Positions 33,731-43,834 are shown, counted from the stretch's first letter. The stretch: DNA of 64,000 bases from Bosea sp. BIWAKO-01 (GCF_001748145.1 NZ_BCQA01000002.1:303501-367500), one strand, 5' to 3'. Notes: generated by a model from the letters alone, not told the origin. A program made the numbers and translations.

Positions 33731-34642
33731 ATGGACACGCGCTTCGATGGTATCGCCGAATTTGTCGCGGTAACGCGATTGGGCAGCTTCACGGCGGTCG
33801 CCGCGGAACTTGGCGTGACCAAGTCCGCCGTCGGACGCGCGGTGTCGCGTCTAGAGGATCGATTGGGCAGTAAGCTGCTGCACCGAACCACACGTCGCCT
33901 GACTTTGACGCCCGCCGGAGAGGCCTGGCTGGAGCATTGCCTCGCGGCGCTCGACGAGCTCGATCGCGGCGAGAGTGCCCTCCTGCTCGCGCGCGACGCG
34001 CCCGGCGGTGAGGTGCGGATCGATCTGCCGACGGCGTTCGGCCGGCTGCACATCATGCCGGTGCTGCTCAAGATAGCCGAACGCTATCCGGCGCTGAATC
34101 TCAAGGTGAGCTTCACCGATCGACGGGTCGATCTGATCGGTGAAAACATCGATCTTTCGGTACGCATCGGCAATCTTGAGGATTCGACCGATTTGCTCGC
34201 GCGCCAGATCGGCGTCCAGCACATGGTGATCGTCGGAGCGGCCGGCTATCTTGCACGGCGCGGGGTTCCCCGGTCTTGGGCCGATCTTACGGCACATGAT
34301 TGCATCGTCGGACGACGGCAGGGCAATCGCATCGCCTGGCTGATGAAGCAACCGGACGGCTCGACTTCCAGGCAGGCCGTTCCCGTCAAGCATGAGTTGC
34401 AGGATTTCGAGACGGTGCTGATGGCCGTGAAGGCCGGACACGGCCTGACTCAGCTTCCGTCATGGATGGTGCAAGACGATGTTCGACTTGGCGCTCTGAA
34501 GATTGTCCTGGATGGGCTGTCCGGCGGCGATCTGCCGATCAACGTCCTTTGGCCCCGCACAAAGACGCTGCCGGCCAAGGTAAGGGTGACTATAGATGGC
34601 CTGGTTCAATGGGCGCTCGGCTTGTCGAGCGCCGTCGCTTAG
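33731..34642 (+). CDS. LysR-family transcriptional regulator
   Basis: A 303-residue regulator with an N-terminal winged helix (RFDGIAEFVAVTRLGSFTAVAAELGVTKSAVGRAVSRLE) and a periplasmic-binding-protein-like effector domain from about residue 95. The ATG at 33731 (MDTRFDG) matches the normal length; the frame is open further upstream. It is divergent from the old yellow enzyme gene with a perfect palindrome between them. It probably senses an electrophilic or enone compound; this is inferred from context. Confidence 0.92.
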   Translation: MDTRFDGIAEFVAVTRLGSFTAVAAELGVTKSAVGRAVSRLEDRLGSKLLHRTTRRLTLTPAGEAWLEHCLAALDELDRGESALLLARDAPGGEVRIDLPTAFGRLHIMPVLLKIAERYPALNLKVSFTDRRVDLIGENIDLSVRIGNLEDSTDLLARQIGVQHMVIVGAAGYLARRGVPRSWADLTAHDCIVGRRQGNRIAWLMKQPDGSTSRQAVPVKHELQDFETVLMAVKAGHGLTQLPSWMVQDDVRLGALKIVLDGLSGGDLPINVLWPRTKTLPAKVRVTIDGLVQWALGLSSAVA

Positions 34643-34879
34643 CAATGCTTTATGAGAAGGCCAGACTCAGCCGACTGACCAACCGCCGACGTCTATCAAC
34701 CGCCAGGTGCGTCACCCAGCCTACACCAACCTTATCGCCGCCACCCGTGACGCGGGGGGCAATCTCGATCGGCCTTCCCCTCGAACCGCTCACGCTAAAC
34801 GAACGCCTGTTCGACATGGGGATTTGGTTGATTGAACACGAACTCCCGCATCGAGCTCCCATTCGATGCAAGGGCGGCC

Positions 34880-35026
34880 TTCAGCGAGCATTTCGGCACA
34901 CGCTTGAACTAGCAACTTGCCGATTCCGGTGCCGCCGACGAGGACGATATTGCGCTGATGGGCGAGGATGTTCCCGCCGGCCAGATCTTGGACGAGCGCC
35001 CTCGTTGAGCGGAGTGCTGGGTCTCG
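34880..35026 (-). pseudogene. IS21-family IstB fragment
   Basis: On the minus strand one frame reads DLAGGNILAHQRNIVLVGG followed by TGIGK, the Walker A region of IstB, the ATPase helper of IS21-family elements. The similarity fades on both sides and no istA or terminal repeats are seen, so this is a relic of about 50 residues. Confidence 0.6.
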
Positions 35027-35787
35027 TCAGCGTCGCAGATGTCTTGTGGGGTCGGCTCCCGCGTCGCAAGTGGCGATTTGAGGCTGACGGTTTGGTCGGG
35101 TACAGTCTCGTGCCCGGCCTGTCGATGCGGTCGTTCAAAGACCGCTGGCCCAGATAGAATCCGCGAACCGGGTCCCACTCTGCTTCGCAGGGCTTTCGGG
35201 ATATCACCCATTTTCTGATCAGCGCTCTCGCCAACGAAGTTAGCGGGACTAAGACAGAGCGCGTGATTGGAAATTTGAGATGCACCCCGAACTGGTGCAG
35301 GCCCTAAAAGCCGTTGGCATTGTCGAGTAGCCCTTGGCGATAGCGATTTCACCCCGCACCGCCGGCATTGGGGGCCTCGGGCCCCCCGCTTCTTCGCCCG
35401 CGACGAGTGGTGTGGCGGGCCGATTTGCAGTTCACGCCCGCGCACCCCGAAATGCTCCACCGTCGCGATCAATTGACCGGTCGTTTCTGAGCGTGGCGAC
35501 GACCGCCGATACACTGATTGCGAACTCGTATTGATTTGGCGATTAACGCGAGTCCGCTTTCCGGCAGGCGCCCAATGTCCGGAAGTGGCGCATTTTATCC
35601 GAACGAGCGATGGGCGTGTGCGGTGCTTTGCTGAGCTTGGGAAGGTCCGCACTCAGGCAGTCTGACTCTGGTCGCCAAAGAGGACTCTGAACCAGCCTGA
35701 CCTCTGGAAAGGCCGTATTTGGGTGAGCTTAGCCTCGAACGCTGAGCACATTCTCTTTTCAATTGGGCAGGTTGACGTTCGGCAGCA
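35027..35787. other. Region without a supported gene
   Basis: Apart from dispersed repeat copy 4 (35,549-35,664) no gene or structure is recognised between the IstB relic and the oxidoreductase gene. Several frames stay open over 100-250 codons by high GC, but none has plausible protein composition. Confidence 0.5.
35549..35664. repeat. Dispersed repeat, copy 4
   Basis: The stretch contains GAGTCCGCTTTCCGGCAGG, GCGCCCAATGTCCGG, AAGTGGCGCATTTT, CGAACGAGCGATGGGCGTG and ends GGTCCGCACTCAGGCAGTC. It matches copy 5 at 47.3 kb better than copies 2 and 3 in the CGAACGAGCGATGGG part. Confidence 0.75.
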
Positions 35788-37086
35788 TCATAATCCCATG
35801 CGATCCATGATCCTGCCGTGGAGGACGACACTGCGGACGGCCAGGGGCCAGAGCCCGTGGAAACGGATCGGTTTCGGTGAAACCACGGGCAGATCGAGCT
35901 GCGCCTGGTTCCCCTTGAGCAGCCGCGCGGCCAGCTGTTCGGCGATCGCGGTTCCCAAAGCAACGCCGCGTCCGTTGCAGCCGAGATAGATCAGGGCGTT
36001 CTCTGCCGGCTCGTGAAGGTGCGGCCAGTGATCCTGCGTCATGGCGAGGCGGCTGTTCCAGCCATGGGTCCAGCGCTGGCCTGCGAGCTCGGGCCACAGG
36101 CGCCCGGCATAGTCGGTGAGATAGCTGATGTCCTGCGGCGCAGCGATCGATCGCATCGGACCGCGCCCGCCCATCAGGAGCCGGTCATGGGCATCGACCC
36201 GATAGTAGACGGTGATGCGTCCGCTCTCGTAGACCGATGCCCGCGACGGCAGGATCCGCCGCACGTGCTCGGCCTGGAGTGGCGCGCTTGCGGCGATGGC
36301 GCTGAACACCGGGACGATCGTCCGCCTCAATCCGCTCCAGAGATCATCGGTGAAGCCGTTCGTCGCGATCAGGATCTTCTCGGCCTGGACGATTCCGGTG
36401 TCGGTCTGCAAGCTCCAGCCGGACGGCGTTTTCTGGAGGCTGCGCACCGCGGTGCGACCGTGGATTTTCGCTCCCGCGGCCAGAGCCGTGCTGGCCAGCC
36501 CCCGGACATAGGCCAACGGGTTCACGTCGCCGCCGCGATCATCGCGCATGGCGGCAAGATACCTGTCGGTGCCGGTCGCCGCGGCGACCTGATCCCGATC
36601 GAGGAGGGTCACCGGCATGCCGCGGGCGATGCATTGGCGCGCCGTAGTCTCGACACCCGCGACCGCGCGTTGGCTGTTGGCCACCCGGAGAGTTCCATTC
36701 CGGCGCGCTTCGCAGACGATGCCGAGGCGCTTGATCAAGGCAAGCGTGCGGCCGGGCGTGTCATAGGCGAACGCGACCATCCGCTTGCCGAGCTCCTGGC
36801 CATAGGTGGCCTCGATCACGTCGGGATCGAATTTCAGGCCGGGATTGAGCTGCCCGCCATTGTTGCCGGAGGCGCCCCAGCCAGGCTCCTGGGCTTCGAG
36901 CACCGTCACATCGACGCCCGCTTCCGCCAGGTGCAGGGCCGTCGTCAGCCCCACGATTCCGCCTCCGACGATCGCGACCGAGGTCCGGACCGAACCCGCC
37001 AGGGCCGGCGTCTGCGGAGCGAGAGGAGCATCCAGCTGATAGACGTTCGGAGGCAGCGGCAGAGGCTTTTGTGTCGTGTGGGTCAT
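35788..37086 (-). CDS. FAD-dependent amine oxidoreductase, PuuB-like
   Basis: A 432-residue flavoprotein of the DadA/PuuB group that oxidises an amine or amino acid to an imine or aldehyde. The dinucleotide-binding motif VGGGIVGLTTALHLAEAG starts near residue 39, followed by GWGASGNNGGQLNPG, which is typical of PuuB. The C-terminal ALIYLGCNGRGVALGTAIAEQLA closes the FAD domain. It is the last gene of the minus-strand unit with two hydroxy-acid oxidases and a polyamine-type importer. The genuine substrate is unknown; no gamma-glutamylputrescine synthetase is nearby. Confidence 0.85.
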   Translation of the reverse strand: MTHTTQKPLPLPPNVYQLDAPLAPQTPALAGSVRTSVAIVGGGIVGLTTALHLAEAGVDVTVLEAQEPGWGASGNNGGQLNPGLKFDPDVIEATYGQELGKRMVAFAYDTPGRTLALIKRLGIVCEARRNGTLRVANSQRAVAGVETTARQCIARGMPVTLLDRDQVAAATGTDRYLAAMRDDRGGDVNPLAYVRGLASTALAAGAKIHGRTAVRSLQKTPSGWSLQTDTGIVQAEKILIATNGFTDDLWSGLRRTIVPVFSAIAASAPLQAEHVRRILPSRASVYESGRITVYYRVDAHDRLLMGGRGPMRSIAAPQDISYLTDYAGRLWPELAGQRWTHGWNSRLAMTQDHWPHLHEPAENALIYLGCNGRGVALGTAIAEQLAARLLKGNQAQLDLPVVSPKPIRFHGLWPLAVRSVVLHGRIMDRMGL

Positions 37087-37129
37087 CGCTTCACACTTTC
37101 GGAAACGCGGCTGCTCGCTCTCGGCGCGA

Positions 37130-38284
37130 TCATGACGGCGTATTGACGAAGCTGGTGTCGAGCTCGCGCAGGTTCGCGCAGCCGAGGAAGCCGAGCGCGG
37201 CCAGCATCTCGTTGCGCAGCAGGGTGAGCGCGTGCGTTGCGCCAGCCTCGCCGGCAGCGGCCGTGCCGTAGAGCGCGGCGCGCCCGATCATGACCGAATC
37301 TGCGCCCAGCGCGAGCAGCTTCAGGATATCGGAGCCCCTGCGAACACCGCTATCGGCGATGATCCCGATGCGGCCGCCGACAGCCTCGGCGATGGCCGGC
37401 AAGGCACGGATCGGCGCGATGGCGCCATCGAGGTTGCGTGCGCCGTGGCTGGTCACGACAATGGCGTCGACGCCGGCCTCGACGGCCTTCCTGGCATCCT
37501 CAGCGCGCAGCACGCCCTTCAGGACCAGCTTGCCGTTCCAGCGCTGGCGCAACTCGCGCAAATCGTCCCACGTCATGGCGTCCGTCAATCGGACCTGCTC
37601 CCAGGTCGCCTTGCGCGTGATCCTGGAGCGGAAGCCCGGCGGGTAATGCTGATAGGTCGGAATGCCGCCGGCGCGGATGTAGCGCAGCAGCACCTGCCAG
37701 ACCCAGCGTGGATGCGAGAGCATGTCGAGGCCTCCGCTGAGGGAGGCGCGGATCGGGATCTCGAAGCCGTTGCGCGTATTGTATTCGCGGTTGGGCGTGG
37801 CGACCGTGTCTGCCGTCAGGACAAGCGTTTCGATGCCGTTCTTCCTGGCCCGCTCGATCAGCTCGAAGGACAGGGCCCTCTCGTGCCACATGTAGAGCTG
37901 GAACCAGAGCGGACCGTTGCTCGCTGCAGCGATACGCTCCATCGCTGTGATCGAGCCGGTTGCGATGCAGAAGGGGATCCCGGCCCGTGCTGCCGCCCGG
38001 GCAAGGGCGATCTCCCCCTCGTGCCAGACCAGACCGGCCGCGGCCGTCGGGGCAATGGCGAGGGGCAGGGGCTGCTTGCGCCCGAGCAGAGTTGTCGACA
38101 GGTCCCGCTGCGAGACATCCGCAAGAATGCGGGGATTGAATGTGACTGCATCGAAGGCGTGCCGCAGGCCTGCGAGCCCGATCTCATCCTCGGCACCCCG
38201 GTCGATATACTCGAAAATGCCACGCGGCAGGCGACGGCGCGCCAGCTTGCGGACATCCTCGATGTTGAGCGCTTCGGTTTTCAT
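37130..38284 (-). CDS. FMN-dependent alpha-hydroxy-acid dehydrogenase
   Basis: A 384-residue protein of the L-lactate/mandelate dehydrogenase family that oxidises (S)-2-hydroxy acids to 2-oxo acids. FMN and catalytic regions are visible: FEYIDRGAEDE, APTAAAGLVWHEGE, WFQLYMWHER, LVLKGVLRAEDA and VVTSHGARNLDGAIAP, which contains the catalytic His followed by the substrate Arg. SHGARNLDG is a variant of the usual SNHGGRQLDG. It sits between the FAD-linked oxidase (28 bp upstream) and the amine oxidase (43 bp downstream). Confidence 0.92.
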   Translation of the reverse strand: MKTEALNIEDVRKLARRRLPRGIFEYIDRGAEDEIGLAGLRHAFDAVTFNPRILADVSQRDLSTTLLGRKQPLPLAIAPTAAAGLVWHEGEIALARAAARAGIPFCIATGSITAMERIAAASNGPLWFQLYMWHERALSFELIERARKNGIETLVLTADTVATPNREYNTRNGFEIPIRASLSGGLDMLSHPRWVWQVLLRYIRAGGIPTYQHYPPGFRSRITRKATWEQVRLTDAMTWDDLRELRQRWNGKLVLKGVLRAEDARKAVEAGVDAIVVTSHGARNLDGAIAPIRALPAIAEAVGGRIGIIADSGVRRGSDILKLLALGADSVMIGRAALYGTAAAGEAGATHALTLLRNEMLAALGFLGCANLRELDTSFVNTPS

Positions 38285-38312
38285 CGAGCCTGCGTCGATC
38301 CGTTGGCTGGCT

Positions 38313-39749
38313 TCAATCGACGTCGGCTTCCAGCAGGATTTTTCCCGGGTTCATGAGGCCGGCCGGATCGAGCAGTTGCTTGATGCCCCTCATCAGGGTG
38401 AGTTCGGCATTGCTTTTCGTCCGCGCGAGGCGCTTGCGATAGCTCGTTCCCACACCGTGTTCGGCGGTGATGCTGCCTCCCATCGAGACGGCGATATCAT
38501 CGACGATGATGTCGATGGCATCGGAGGCATCCTCGTAGGCCTGGGCGTCGGCGAAACGCTCATGCGGGAACAGCACGACGACATGGATGTTTCCGTCGCC
38601 GATATGGCCGACCATCATCACATTCGCGTCCGGATAGGCAGCGAGGATCTCCGCTTCGATCCGTGTCGTGAACGCGGGCTGCTGCGCGACCGGGACGGAG
38701 CTGTCGTGCGACATGGTCTTGCCGGCGAGCTTGAACTCTCCGGTCACGCCATGGCGCAGCTTCCAGATCGCCTCTTCCTGCGCGAGACTGGCCGCGATCG
38801 TCGCGTCGCTGATCAGTCCTGCCTCGAAGGCCTCGGCCAGCAGGCTTTCCATGGACTGGCCGATATCGGAATCCGGGAGCGCATCTCCCGCCTCGATCAG
38901 CAGATACCACGGCGCCGGCTGCGCAAACGGCATGACGGTGCCCTGAACGTAGCGCAGGACGAAATCCATGTAGGACGAGCCGATGATCTCGAAGCTCGAG
39001 ATCTGCTCGCCGAAGACTTTTCGTGCACGCTCGAAGATCGCCAGCGCGTCCTCGACGCTGGCGAGCTGCATGAGTGCGATCGAACGGGTCCGGACAGCCG
39101 GAAACAGCTTCAGCACGGCAGCCGTTACGATGCCGAGCGTTCCTTCCGCGCCGATGAAGAGCTGCTTGAGGTCGTAGCCGGCATTGTCCTTGCGCAGCCG
39201 CCGCAGGCTGTCGAGCACGGTGCCGTCGGGCAGGACGACCTCGAGGCCGAGGACGAGCTGGCGCGTATTGCCGTAGCGCAGAACCGAGATGCCGCCGGCA
39301 TTGGTCGCGATGTTGCCGCCGATCTGGCAGCTGCCTTCCGCGCCGAGACTCAAGGGAAAGAGCAGCCCCTCGCGCGCGACCACCGCCTGGATCTCGGCCA
39401 GGATACAGCCGGCCTCCACCGTGATCGTCTCCTCCGCGACCGAAAGACTGAGGACGCGGTTCATGCGGTCGAGACGCAGCACGATGCCGGGCTTGCCGGA
39501 CAGCGGCGTCGCGCCCCCGCACAGGCCCGTATTGCCGCCTTGCGGCACGATCGCGACGCCCGCCTGCGCACAGGCTTTGACGACACGCGAGACCTCGTCC
39601 GTATTCGCAGGCTTGACCGCGGCGATTGCGCTGCCGTGATAGCGCGCGCGATGGTCGGTGACGTAGGCAACAACGTCAGCGTCCTCAGTGAAGACATAGC
39701 GCTCCCCGACGATGGACCTGAGTTCTGCGAGGAGAGCTTCGTGCGTCAT
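38313..39749 (-). CDS. FAD-linked D-2-hydroxy-acid dehydrogenase (GlcD/D-lactate type)
   Basis: A 478-residue flavoprotein with a PCMH-type FAD-binding domain (VVPQGGNTGLCGGATPLSG, GGNIATNAGGISVLRYGN, residues about 60-215) and a C-terminal oxidase domain ending with MVGHIGDGNIHV and TAEHGVGTSYRKRLAR. It oxidises D-2-hydroxy acids to 2-oxo acids. Having both this and an L-type enzyme in one unit suggests that the pathway meets both stereoisomers. It lies 73 bp downstream of the substrate-binding protein gene. Confidence 0.92.
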   Translation of the reverse strand: MTHEALLAELRSIVGERYVFTEDADVVAYVTDHRARYHGSAIAAVKPANTDEVSRVVKACAQAGVAIVPQGGNTGLCGGATPLSGKPGIVLRLDRMNRVLSLSVAEETITVEAGCILAEIQAVVAREGLLFPLSLGAEGSCQIGGNIATNAGGISVLRYGNTRQLVLGLEVVLPDGTVLDSLRRLRKDNAGYDLKQLFIGAEGTLGIVTAAVLKLFPAVRTRSIALMQLASVEDALAIFERARKVFGEQISSFEIIGSSYMDFVLRYVQGTVMPFAQPAPWYLLIEAGDALPDSDIGQSMESLLAEAFEAGLISDATIAASLAQEEAIWKLRHGVTGEFKLAGKTMSHDSSVPVAQQPAFTTRIEAEILAAYPDANVMMVGHIGDGNIHVVVLFPHERFADAQAYEDASDAIDIIVDDIAVSMGGSITAEHGVGTSYRKRLARTKSNAELTLMRGIKQLLDPAGLMNPGKILLEADVD

Positions 39750-39822
39750 GACGTTCTTGGGGGTACGAGAAGCAGTGCCGCTCCGGCACGTTCCGGAGCG
39801 GAATTGTCGGATGGACCCGGGC

Positions 39823-40890
39823 TCAGGTCAGCATCCACTCGGCATAGCGCTTCTGGGCGGCGGTATAGTTCGCGCTCCACCACTCGGCGTTGACGATGAC
39901 GTTCTTGCCGTTCGTCAGGTCGGGGAGATACGCCTTTGCAGGCGAGGCCTTGACCTGCTCCACCGCTGCGACCGTGTTCGGCAGGTAATAGCCGCGGACG
40001 GCCCATTCGACCTGGCGATCAGGGCGCAGGCAGAAATTGATGAAGCGCATCGCCGCTTCCTTGTTCTGCGAACCCTTCGGCACGGCGAAATAGTCGAGCG
40101 AGTTGACGGTCTGCTCGAAGGAGAAATCGAGCGGCGAGCCGGCTTTCTGCGCGGCCTTCACCCGATTGAAGTAGCTGTAGGAGAAATCGCCCTCGTTCTG
40201 GACGACCGAGTTGACCTGTTCGGGGGTCGTGCTCGTCCATTTCGTGACATGGGGCTTGATCCGGTCGAGAGCCCGGAAGGCACGGTCGACGTCGAGAGGG
40301 TAGAGGTCCTTGGGAGCCACGCCATCGGCCACGAGCGCCACCTCGAGCGTCTCGGACGCGAGTGCGCGCATGACGCGGCGGCCGGGATATTTCTTGACGT
40401 CGTAGAAGCCGGCAAAGTCGACCGGGTGCTTGCCGTCGGGATGGCGCTTGGCGTCCCAGAGCAGTCCGCCGCTATAGAGATAGATCGGCATGTAGTTGGG
40501 GGCGCCGGCCTGCACGACGTCGCCGGGCTTGATGATCGACATGTCCAACGGTTCCCAGAGGTCGTCCCTGGCGCCGGAGGTGGCAAAGGCGGCTGGCGCG
40601 TCGATGACGTCCCACTGCACGGCCTTGCTCTGGACCTGGGCCTTGACCTTGGCCATGTCGCCATTGTCGACCAGCGTGATCGGGATGCCGGTCTCCTTGG
40701 TGAAGGGGTCGGCGAAGACCTCCCGCACCGACTTGTTGTAGTCGCCGCCCCAGGAGGTGACGGTCAGGGCCTTGTCGGCGGCCTGGGCGCGCCCTGTGAC
40801 GACGGCCGGGGCGGCGATCAGGCCGGCGATGCTGGCGGCACCTCCACGCAGCAGGGCGCGACGCGAGGTCAGGAATGTCCGTTCAGTCAT
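39823..40890 (-). CDS. ABC transporter substrate-binding protein, polyamine type
   Basis: A 355-residue periplasmic receptor of the PotD/PotF kind. The N-terminus has a twin-arginine-like signal (SRRALLRGGAASIAGLIAAP) with cleavage near RAQA-AD, and the mature part starts KALTVTSWGGDYNKSVREVF. Tat export suggests folding before transport. The ATG at 40890 follows GGGAGAACGG. The ligand is a small cationic or amino compound by analogy. The ATPase and both permeases lie upstream on the same strand. Confidence 0.88.
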   Translation of the reverse strand: MTERTFLTSRRALLRGGAASIAGLIAAPAVVTGRAQAADKALTVTSWGGDYNKSVREVFADPFTKETGIPITLVDNGDMAKVKAQVQSKAVQWDVIDAPAAFATSGARDDLWEPLDMSIIKPGDVVQAGAPNYMPIYLYSGGLLWDAKRHPDGKHPVDFAGFYDVKKYPGRRVMRALASETLEVALVADGVAPKDLYPLDVDRAFRALDRIKPHVTKWTSTTPEQVNSVVQNEGDFSYSYFNRVKAAQKAGSPLDFSFEQTVNSLDYFAVPKGSQNKEAAMRFINFCLRPDRQVEWAVRGYYLPNTVAAVEQVKASPAKAYLPDLTNGKNVIVNAEWWSANYTAAQKRYAEWMLT

Positions 40891-40943
40891 GGTCACCGTT
40901 CTCCCTTGGTTATTGTGCACTGACGGTAGGCAGGCATCGGCCT

Positions 40944-42071
40944 TCAGTGGGGCGCGGTCGCTGGCAACAGACGCGCATGCGCAGGCGGCCAGCCGGCTCG
41001 AACCTGGTCGCCGCGCTTCGCGACGGGCCGCCCTGGCTTGTTCAGTTCCTGGACAATGATCGTCGACTGGTCCTCGCAGCGGACGAAGTGCCTGACGACA
41101 CCGCCGAGCAGGATGGAATCGTCGATCCGGCCGCTGACGCTCGTCACCTCCGGCTCGCCGCCCAGCGTCATGTTCTCGGGGCGCACGAGGAGCATGGCCT
41201 TGTCCCCGTTCGCGACGGGATGGTCGGCGGCGGGAACCGGGAATGTCCCGATGGCTGTGCGCAGCGAGAGGCCCGTGGTGCCGGCGGCCTCGATGATGCC
41301 GGGAATGAGATTGGAACTGCCGATGAACTCGGCGGAGAAGACGGTCGCGGGCTTGAAGTAAAGCTCGTCCGGCTGGCCCTGCTGCTCGATCTTGCCGCCG
41401 TTCATCAGCACGATGCGGTCTGACATCGTCAGGGCTTCATCCTGATCGTGGGTGACATAGAGCATGGTGATGCCGAGATCGGCATGCAGGCGCTTGATCT
41501 CGAGCTGCATCTGCTCGCGCAGGTTCTTGTCGAGGGCCCCGAGCGGCTCGTCCATCAGGATCAGCGCGGGATTGTAGACGATGCAACGGGCAAGCGAGAT
41601 GCGCTGCTGCTGGCCGCCCGACAGCTCCCGCGGCCGGCGGCCGGCGACATGGCCGAGCTGGATCAGGTCGAGCACATGCTCGACCTTCCGCCTGATCTCG
41701 TCCTTCGGCAGGTGCCTGACCTGAAGCGGGAATGCGATGTTCTCGAACACGGTCATGTGCGGCATCAGGGCGTAGTTCTGGAACACCATGCCGAGGCTGC
41801 GCTGGTTGGTCGGCAACGTCGTTGCGTCACGCCCATCGATGACGATGCGCCCTGAGCTCGGCGTGATCATGCCGGCGATCAGGTTGAGCAGCGTGGATTT
41901 GCCGGAGCCGCTGGGGCCAAGCAGGGTGACGAACTCGCCCTTGCGGATCGACAGGTCGACGCGCTTCAGGGCATCGACCTCGCCATAGCGCTTCGTGACG
42001 CCCTGGAGTTCGACCATGGCCTGAGCGCGGTCGACGACCGGAGTGTTGGTCAGCGCGGGCGGGACATTCAT
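40944..42071 (-). CDS. ABC transporter ATP-binding protein, PotA type
   Basis: A 375-residue ATPase with Walker A GPSGSGKST, signature LSGGQQQRISLAR, Walker B LILMDEPLGALD and a C-terminal TOBE domain (GSSNLIPGIIEAAGTTG, MLLVRPENM). The ATG at 42071 overlaps the permease stop. It drives the polyamine-type importer. The open frame continues upstream into the permease gene in another frame, which is only overlap. Confidence 0.93.
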   Translation of the reverse strand: MNVPPALTNTPVVDRAQAMVELQGVTKRYGEVDALKRVDLSIRKGEFVTLLGPSGSGKSTLLNLIAGMITPSSGRIVIDGRDATTLPTNQRSLGMVFQNYALMPHMTVFENIAFPLQVRHLPKDEIRRKVEHVLDLIQLGHVAGRRPRELSGGQQQRISLARCIVYNPALILMDEPLGALDKNLREQMQLEIKRLHADLGITMLYVTHDQDEALTMSDRIVLMNGGKIEQQGQPDELYFKPATVFSAEFIGSSNLIPGIIEAAGTTGLSLRTAIGTFPVPAADHPVANGDKAMLLVRPENMTLGGEPEVTSVSGRIDDSILLGGVVRHFVRCEDQSTIIVQELNKPGRPVAKRGDQVRAGWPPAHARLLPATAPH

Positions 42072-42874
42072 GGATTGGCCTCGGTCTTGCGCTGCAGGGC
42101 GATGATGCCCAGTGCGATCAGCAATGACAGCAGGGTGAGCAGGGTGGAGACCGCGGCGAGGACTGGCGTGAGCTCCCAGCGGATCGAGCTGTACATCTTC
42201 ACCGGCAGCGTCATGGCATTGGTGCCGGTGAGGAAATAGGCGACGACGACCTCGTCGAGCGACATCAGGAAGGCGAAGAGTGCGCCAACTGCGATCGACG
42301 CCTTCAGCTGGGGCAACACGACCCGGAAGAAGATGACGGGCCGCGAGGCGCCCATGATCGACGCGACCGTTTCCAGCGAGACGTCGGAATGCTGCAGGCC
42401 GGACATCACGGAGACCATGATGAAGGGCGTCGTCAGCATGATATGGGAGAGGACGAGGCCCGAGGTCGTGTCCAGCAGGCCCCAGTTCGAAAACTGCAGA
42501 TAGAGGCCAAGCCCCAGCACGATGACCGGGACGAGCATCGGCATCATGAAGAGGCCGCGCAGGAGATTGCGGCCGGGCAGGCGCGACCGGGTCAATGCAT
42601 AAGCCGCGGGGACAGCGAGGACCAGCGTCAGCAGCGTGGTCACGACTGCGACCAGAAGGCTCTGCACCATCGATCCCCACCAGGCCGGGTCGGTGAAGAA
42701 CTGCCGATAGAGGGCAAGCGAGAGCTGTCGCGGCGGGAACTCGATCTGGCCCGGGTTGCCGAAGGAAATCGGGATGACGATCAGGCTCGGGATCAGCAGG
42801 AAGACGTAGCAGACCCAGGCCGCGGTCGCGATCAGGTTGCGGCTGAGCCGGCTCGAGCCGAAGAGCGCGTTCAT
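42068..42874 (-). CDS. ABC transporter permease, PotC/PotI type
   Basis: A 268-residue inner-membrane protein with six hydrophobic helices, starting MNALFGSSRLSRNLIA. The coupling motif ETVASIMGASRPVIFFRVVLPQL is the EAA loop of binding-protein-dependent permeases. It overlaps the first permease by four bases and the ATPase by four bases, giving tight translational coupling. Confidence 0.93.
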   Translation of the reverse strand: MNALFGSSRLSRNLIATAAWVCYVFLLIPSLIVIPISFGNPGQIEFPPRQLSLALYRQFFTDPAWWGSMVQSLLVAVVTTLLTLVLAVPAAYALTRSRLPGRNLLRGLFMMPMLVPVIVLGLGLYLQFSNWGLLDTTSGLVLSHIMLTTPFIMVSVMSGLQHSDVSLETVASIMGASRPVIFFRVVLPQLKASIAVGALFAFLMSLDEVVVAYFLTGTNAMTLPVKMYSSIRWELTPVLAAVSTLLTLLSLLIALGIIALQRKTEANP

Positions 42875-43728
42875 GCTGCCGCTCCCGAGAGCCCGGAGGC
42901 GCCGCGCACTTTTCCGAGCAGGGCGACGAGCACGCCCGAGATCAGGAGAAGGACGACGGCCGTTGCCGAAGCTGCTGTCCAGTCGAGTGTCTGGCGCGTG
43001 TAGAAATCGACGAGATTGGCGACCATCATGTCCTGCCGTCCGCCAAGCAGGGCAGGGGTGATGTACATCCCGATCGAGAGGGTGATGTTGATCAGGACGC
43101 CCGCGATCACCCCGGGAAGGCTGAGAGGCAGCGTGATCTTCCAGAAGATCCGCAGCGGCTTGGCGCCCATCGTCTCCGCCGCCAGGATCAAGGTCCGGTC
43201 CTGCGCCAGCAGGCTGCCCAGGATGGACAGGATCATGAAGGGCAGCAGGAAGTTGATCATGCCGAGGATGACGCCGACGCGGTTGAACATCATCGGCAGG
43301 TTGATCTGGCCGCCGCTGAGGAAGCCCAGCGCCTGGTTGACGAGCCCCTGATTGCCGAACACGGCGGTGAGCGCGAAGCTCTTCACCAGGATGCTTGTCC
43401 AGAATGGCAGCATCACCATGATCAGATAGGCCGTGCGTCGGCTCGGCGGCTGGGCCGCGAGATGCATCGCGACGGGGTAGCCGACGAGCAGGCTGACGAG
43501 CGTGCCCGACAGGCTGATCTCGAATGTGTTCGTCAGAACCTTGTGGAACAGCGTGCTGCCGAGAAGCTCGCCATAGGCCTGAAAGGAGAACTGGCCGGGG
43601 TGGAGGCTGGTCCACACCGTCAGGGCCAGGGGATAGATCAGGATGGCCAGCATCAAGAGGGTGAGCGGCGCCAGGAGCATGAGGGCCGACGACCAGCTAA
43701 GCTCCGATGCTGTGCCTGATTGGGCCAC
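42871..43728 (-). CDS. ABC transporter permease, PotB/PotH type
   Basis: A 285-residue membrane protein with helices starting at about residue 16 (LMLLAPLTLLMLAILIYPL). Its EAA loop is AAETMGAKPLRIFWKITLPLS. It is the first transporter gene of the unit and is preceded by an AT-rich palindrome (43,835-43,857) likely bound by the XRE-cupin regulator. Confidence 0.93.
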   Translation of the reverse strand: MAQSGTASELSWSSALMLLAPLTLLMLAILIYPLALTVWTSLHPGQFSFQAYGELLGSTLFHKVLTNTFEISLSGTLVSLLVGYPVAMHLAAQPPSRRTAYLIMVMLPFWTSILVKSFALTAVFGNQGLVNQALGFLSGGQINLPMMFNRVGVILGMINFLLPFMILSILGSLLAQDRTLILAAETMGAKPLRIFWKITLPLSLPGVIAGVLINITLSIGMYITPALLGGRQDMMVANLVDFYTRQTLDWTAASATAVVLLLISGVLVALLGKVRGASGLSGAAA

Positions 43729-43834
43729 CTGTCGCGCTTCCTTCGATCCGGCCGGCGCAGGGGCGCCTTGCGATGCTCGCCCGAGGGCGGCGAACGCAGA
43801 AACTATGGCAGTCGATTTTCAGGTGCGCAATCGT

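Noticed and set aside
34640..35160. Complete IS21 element
   Set aside because: Only an IstB Walker-A fragment is present; no istA or terminal repeats.
42680..43615. Upstream extensions of the PotA- and PotC-type frames into neighbouring permease genes
   Set aside because: They overlap confirmed genes in a different frame; the starts at 42071 and 42874 fit the ATGA overlaps.
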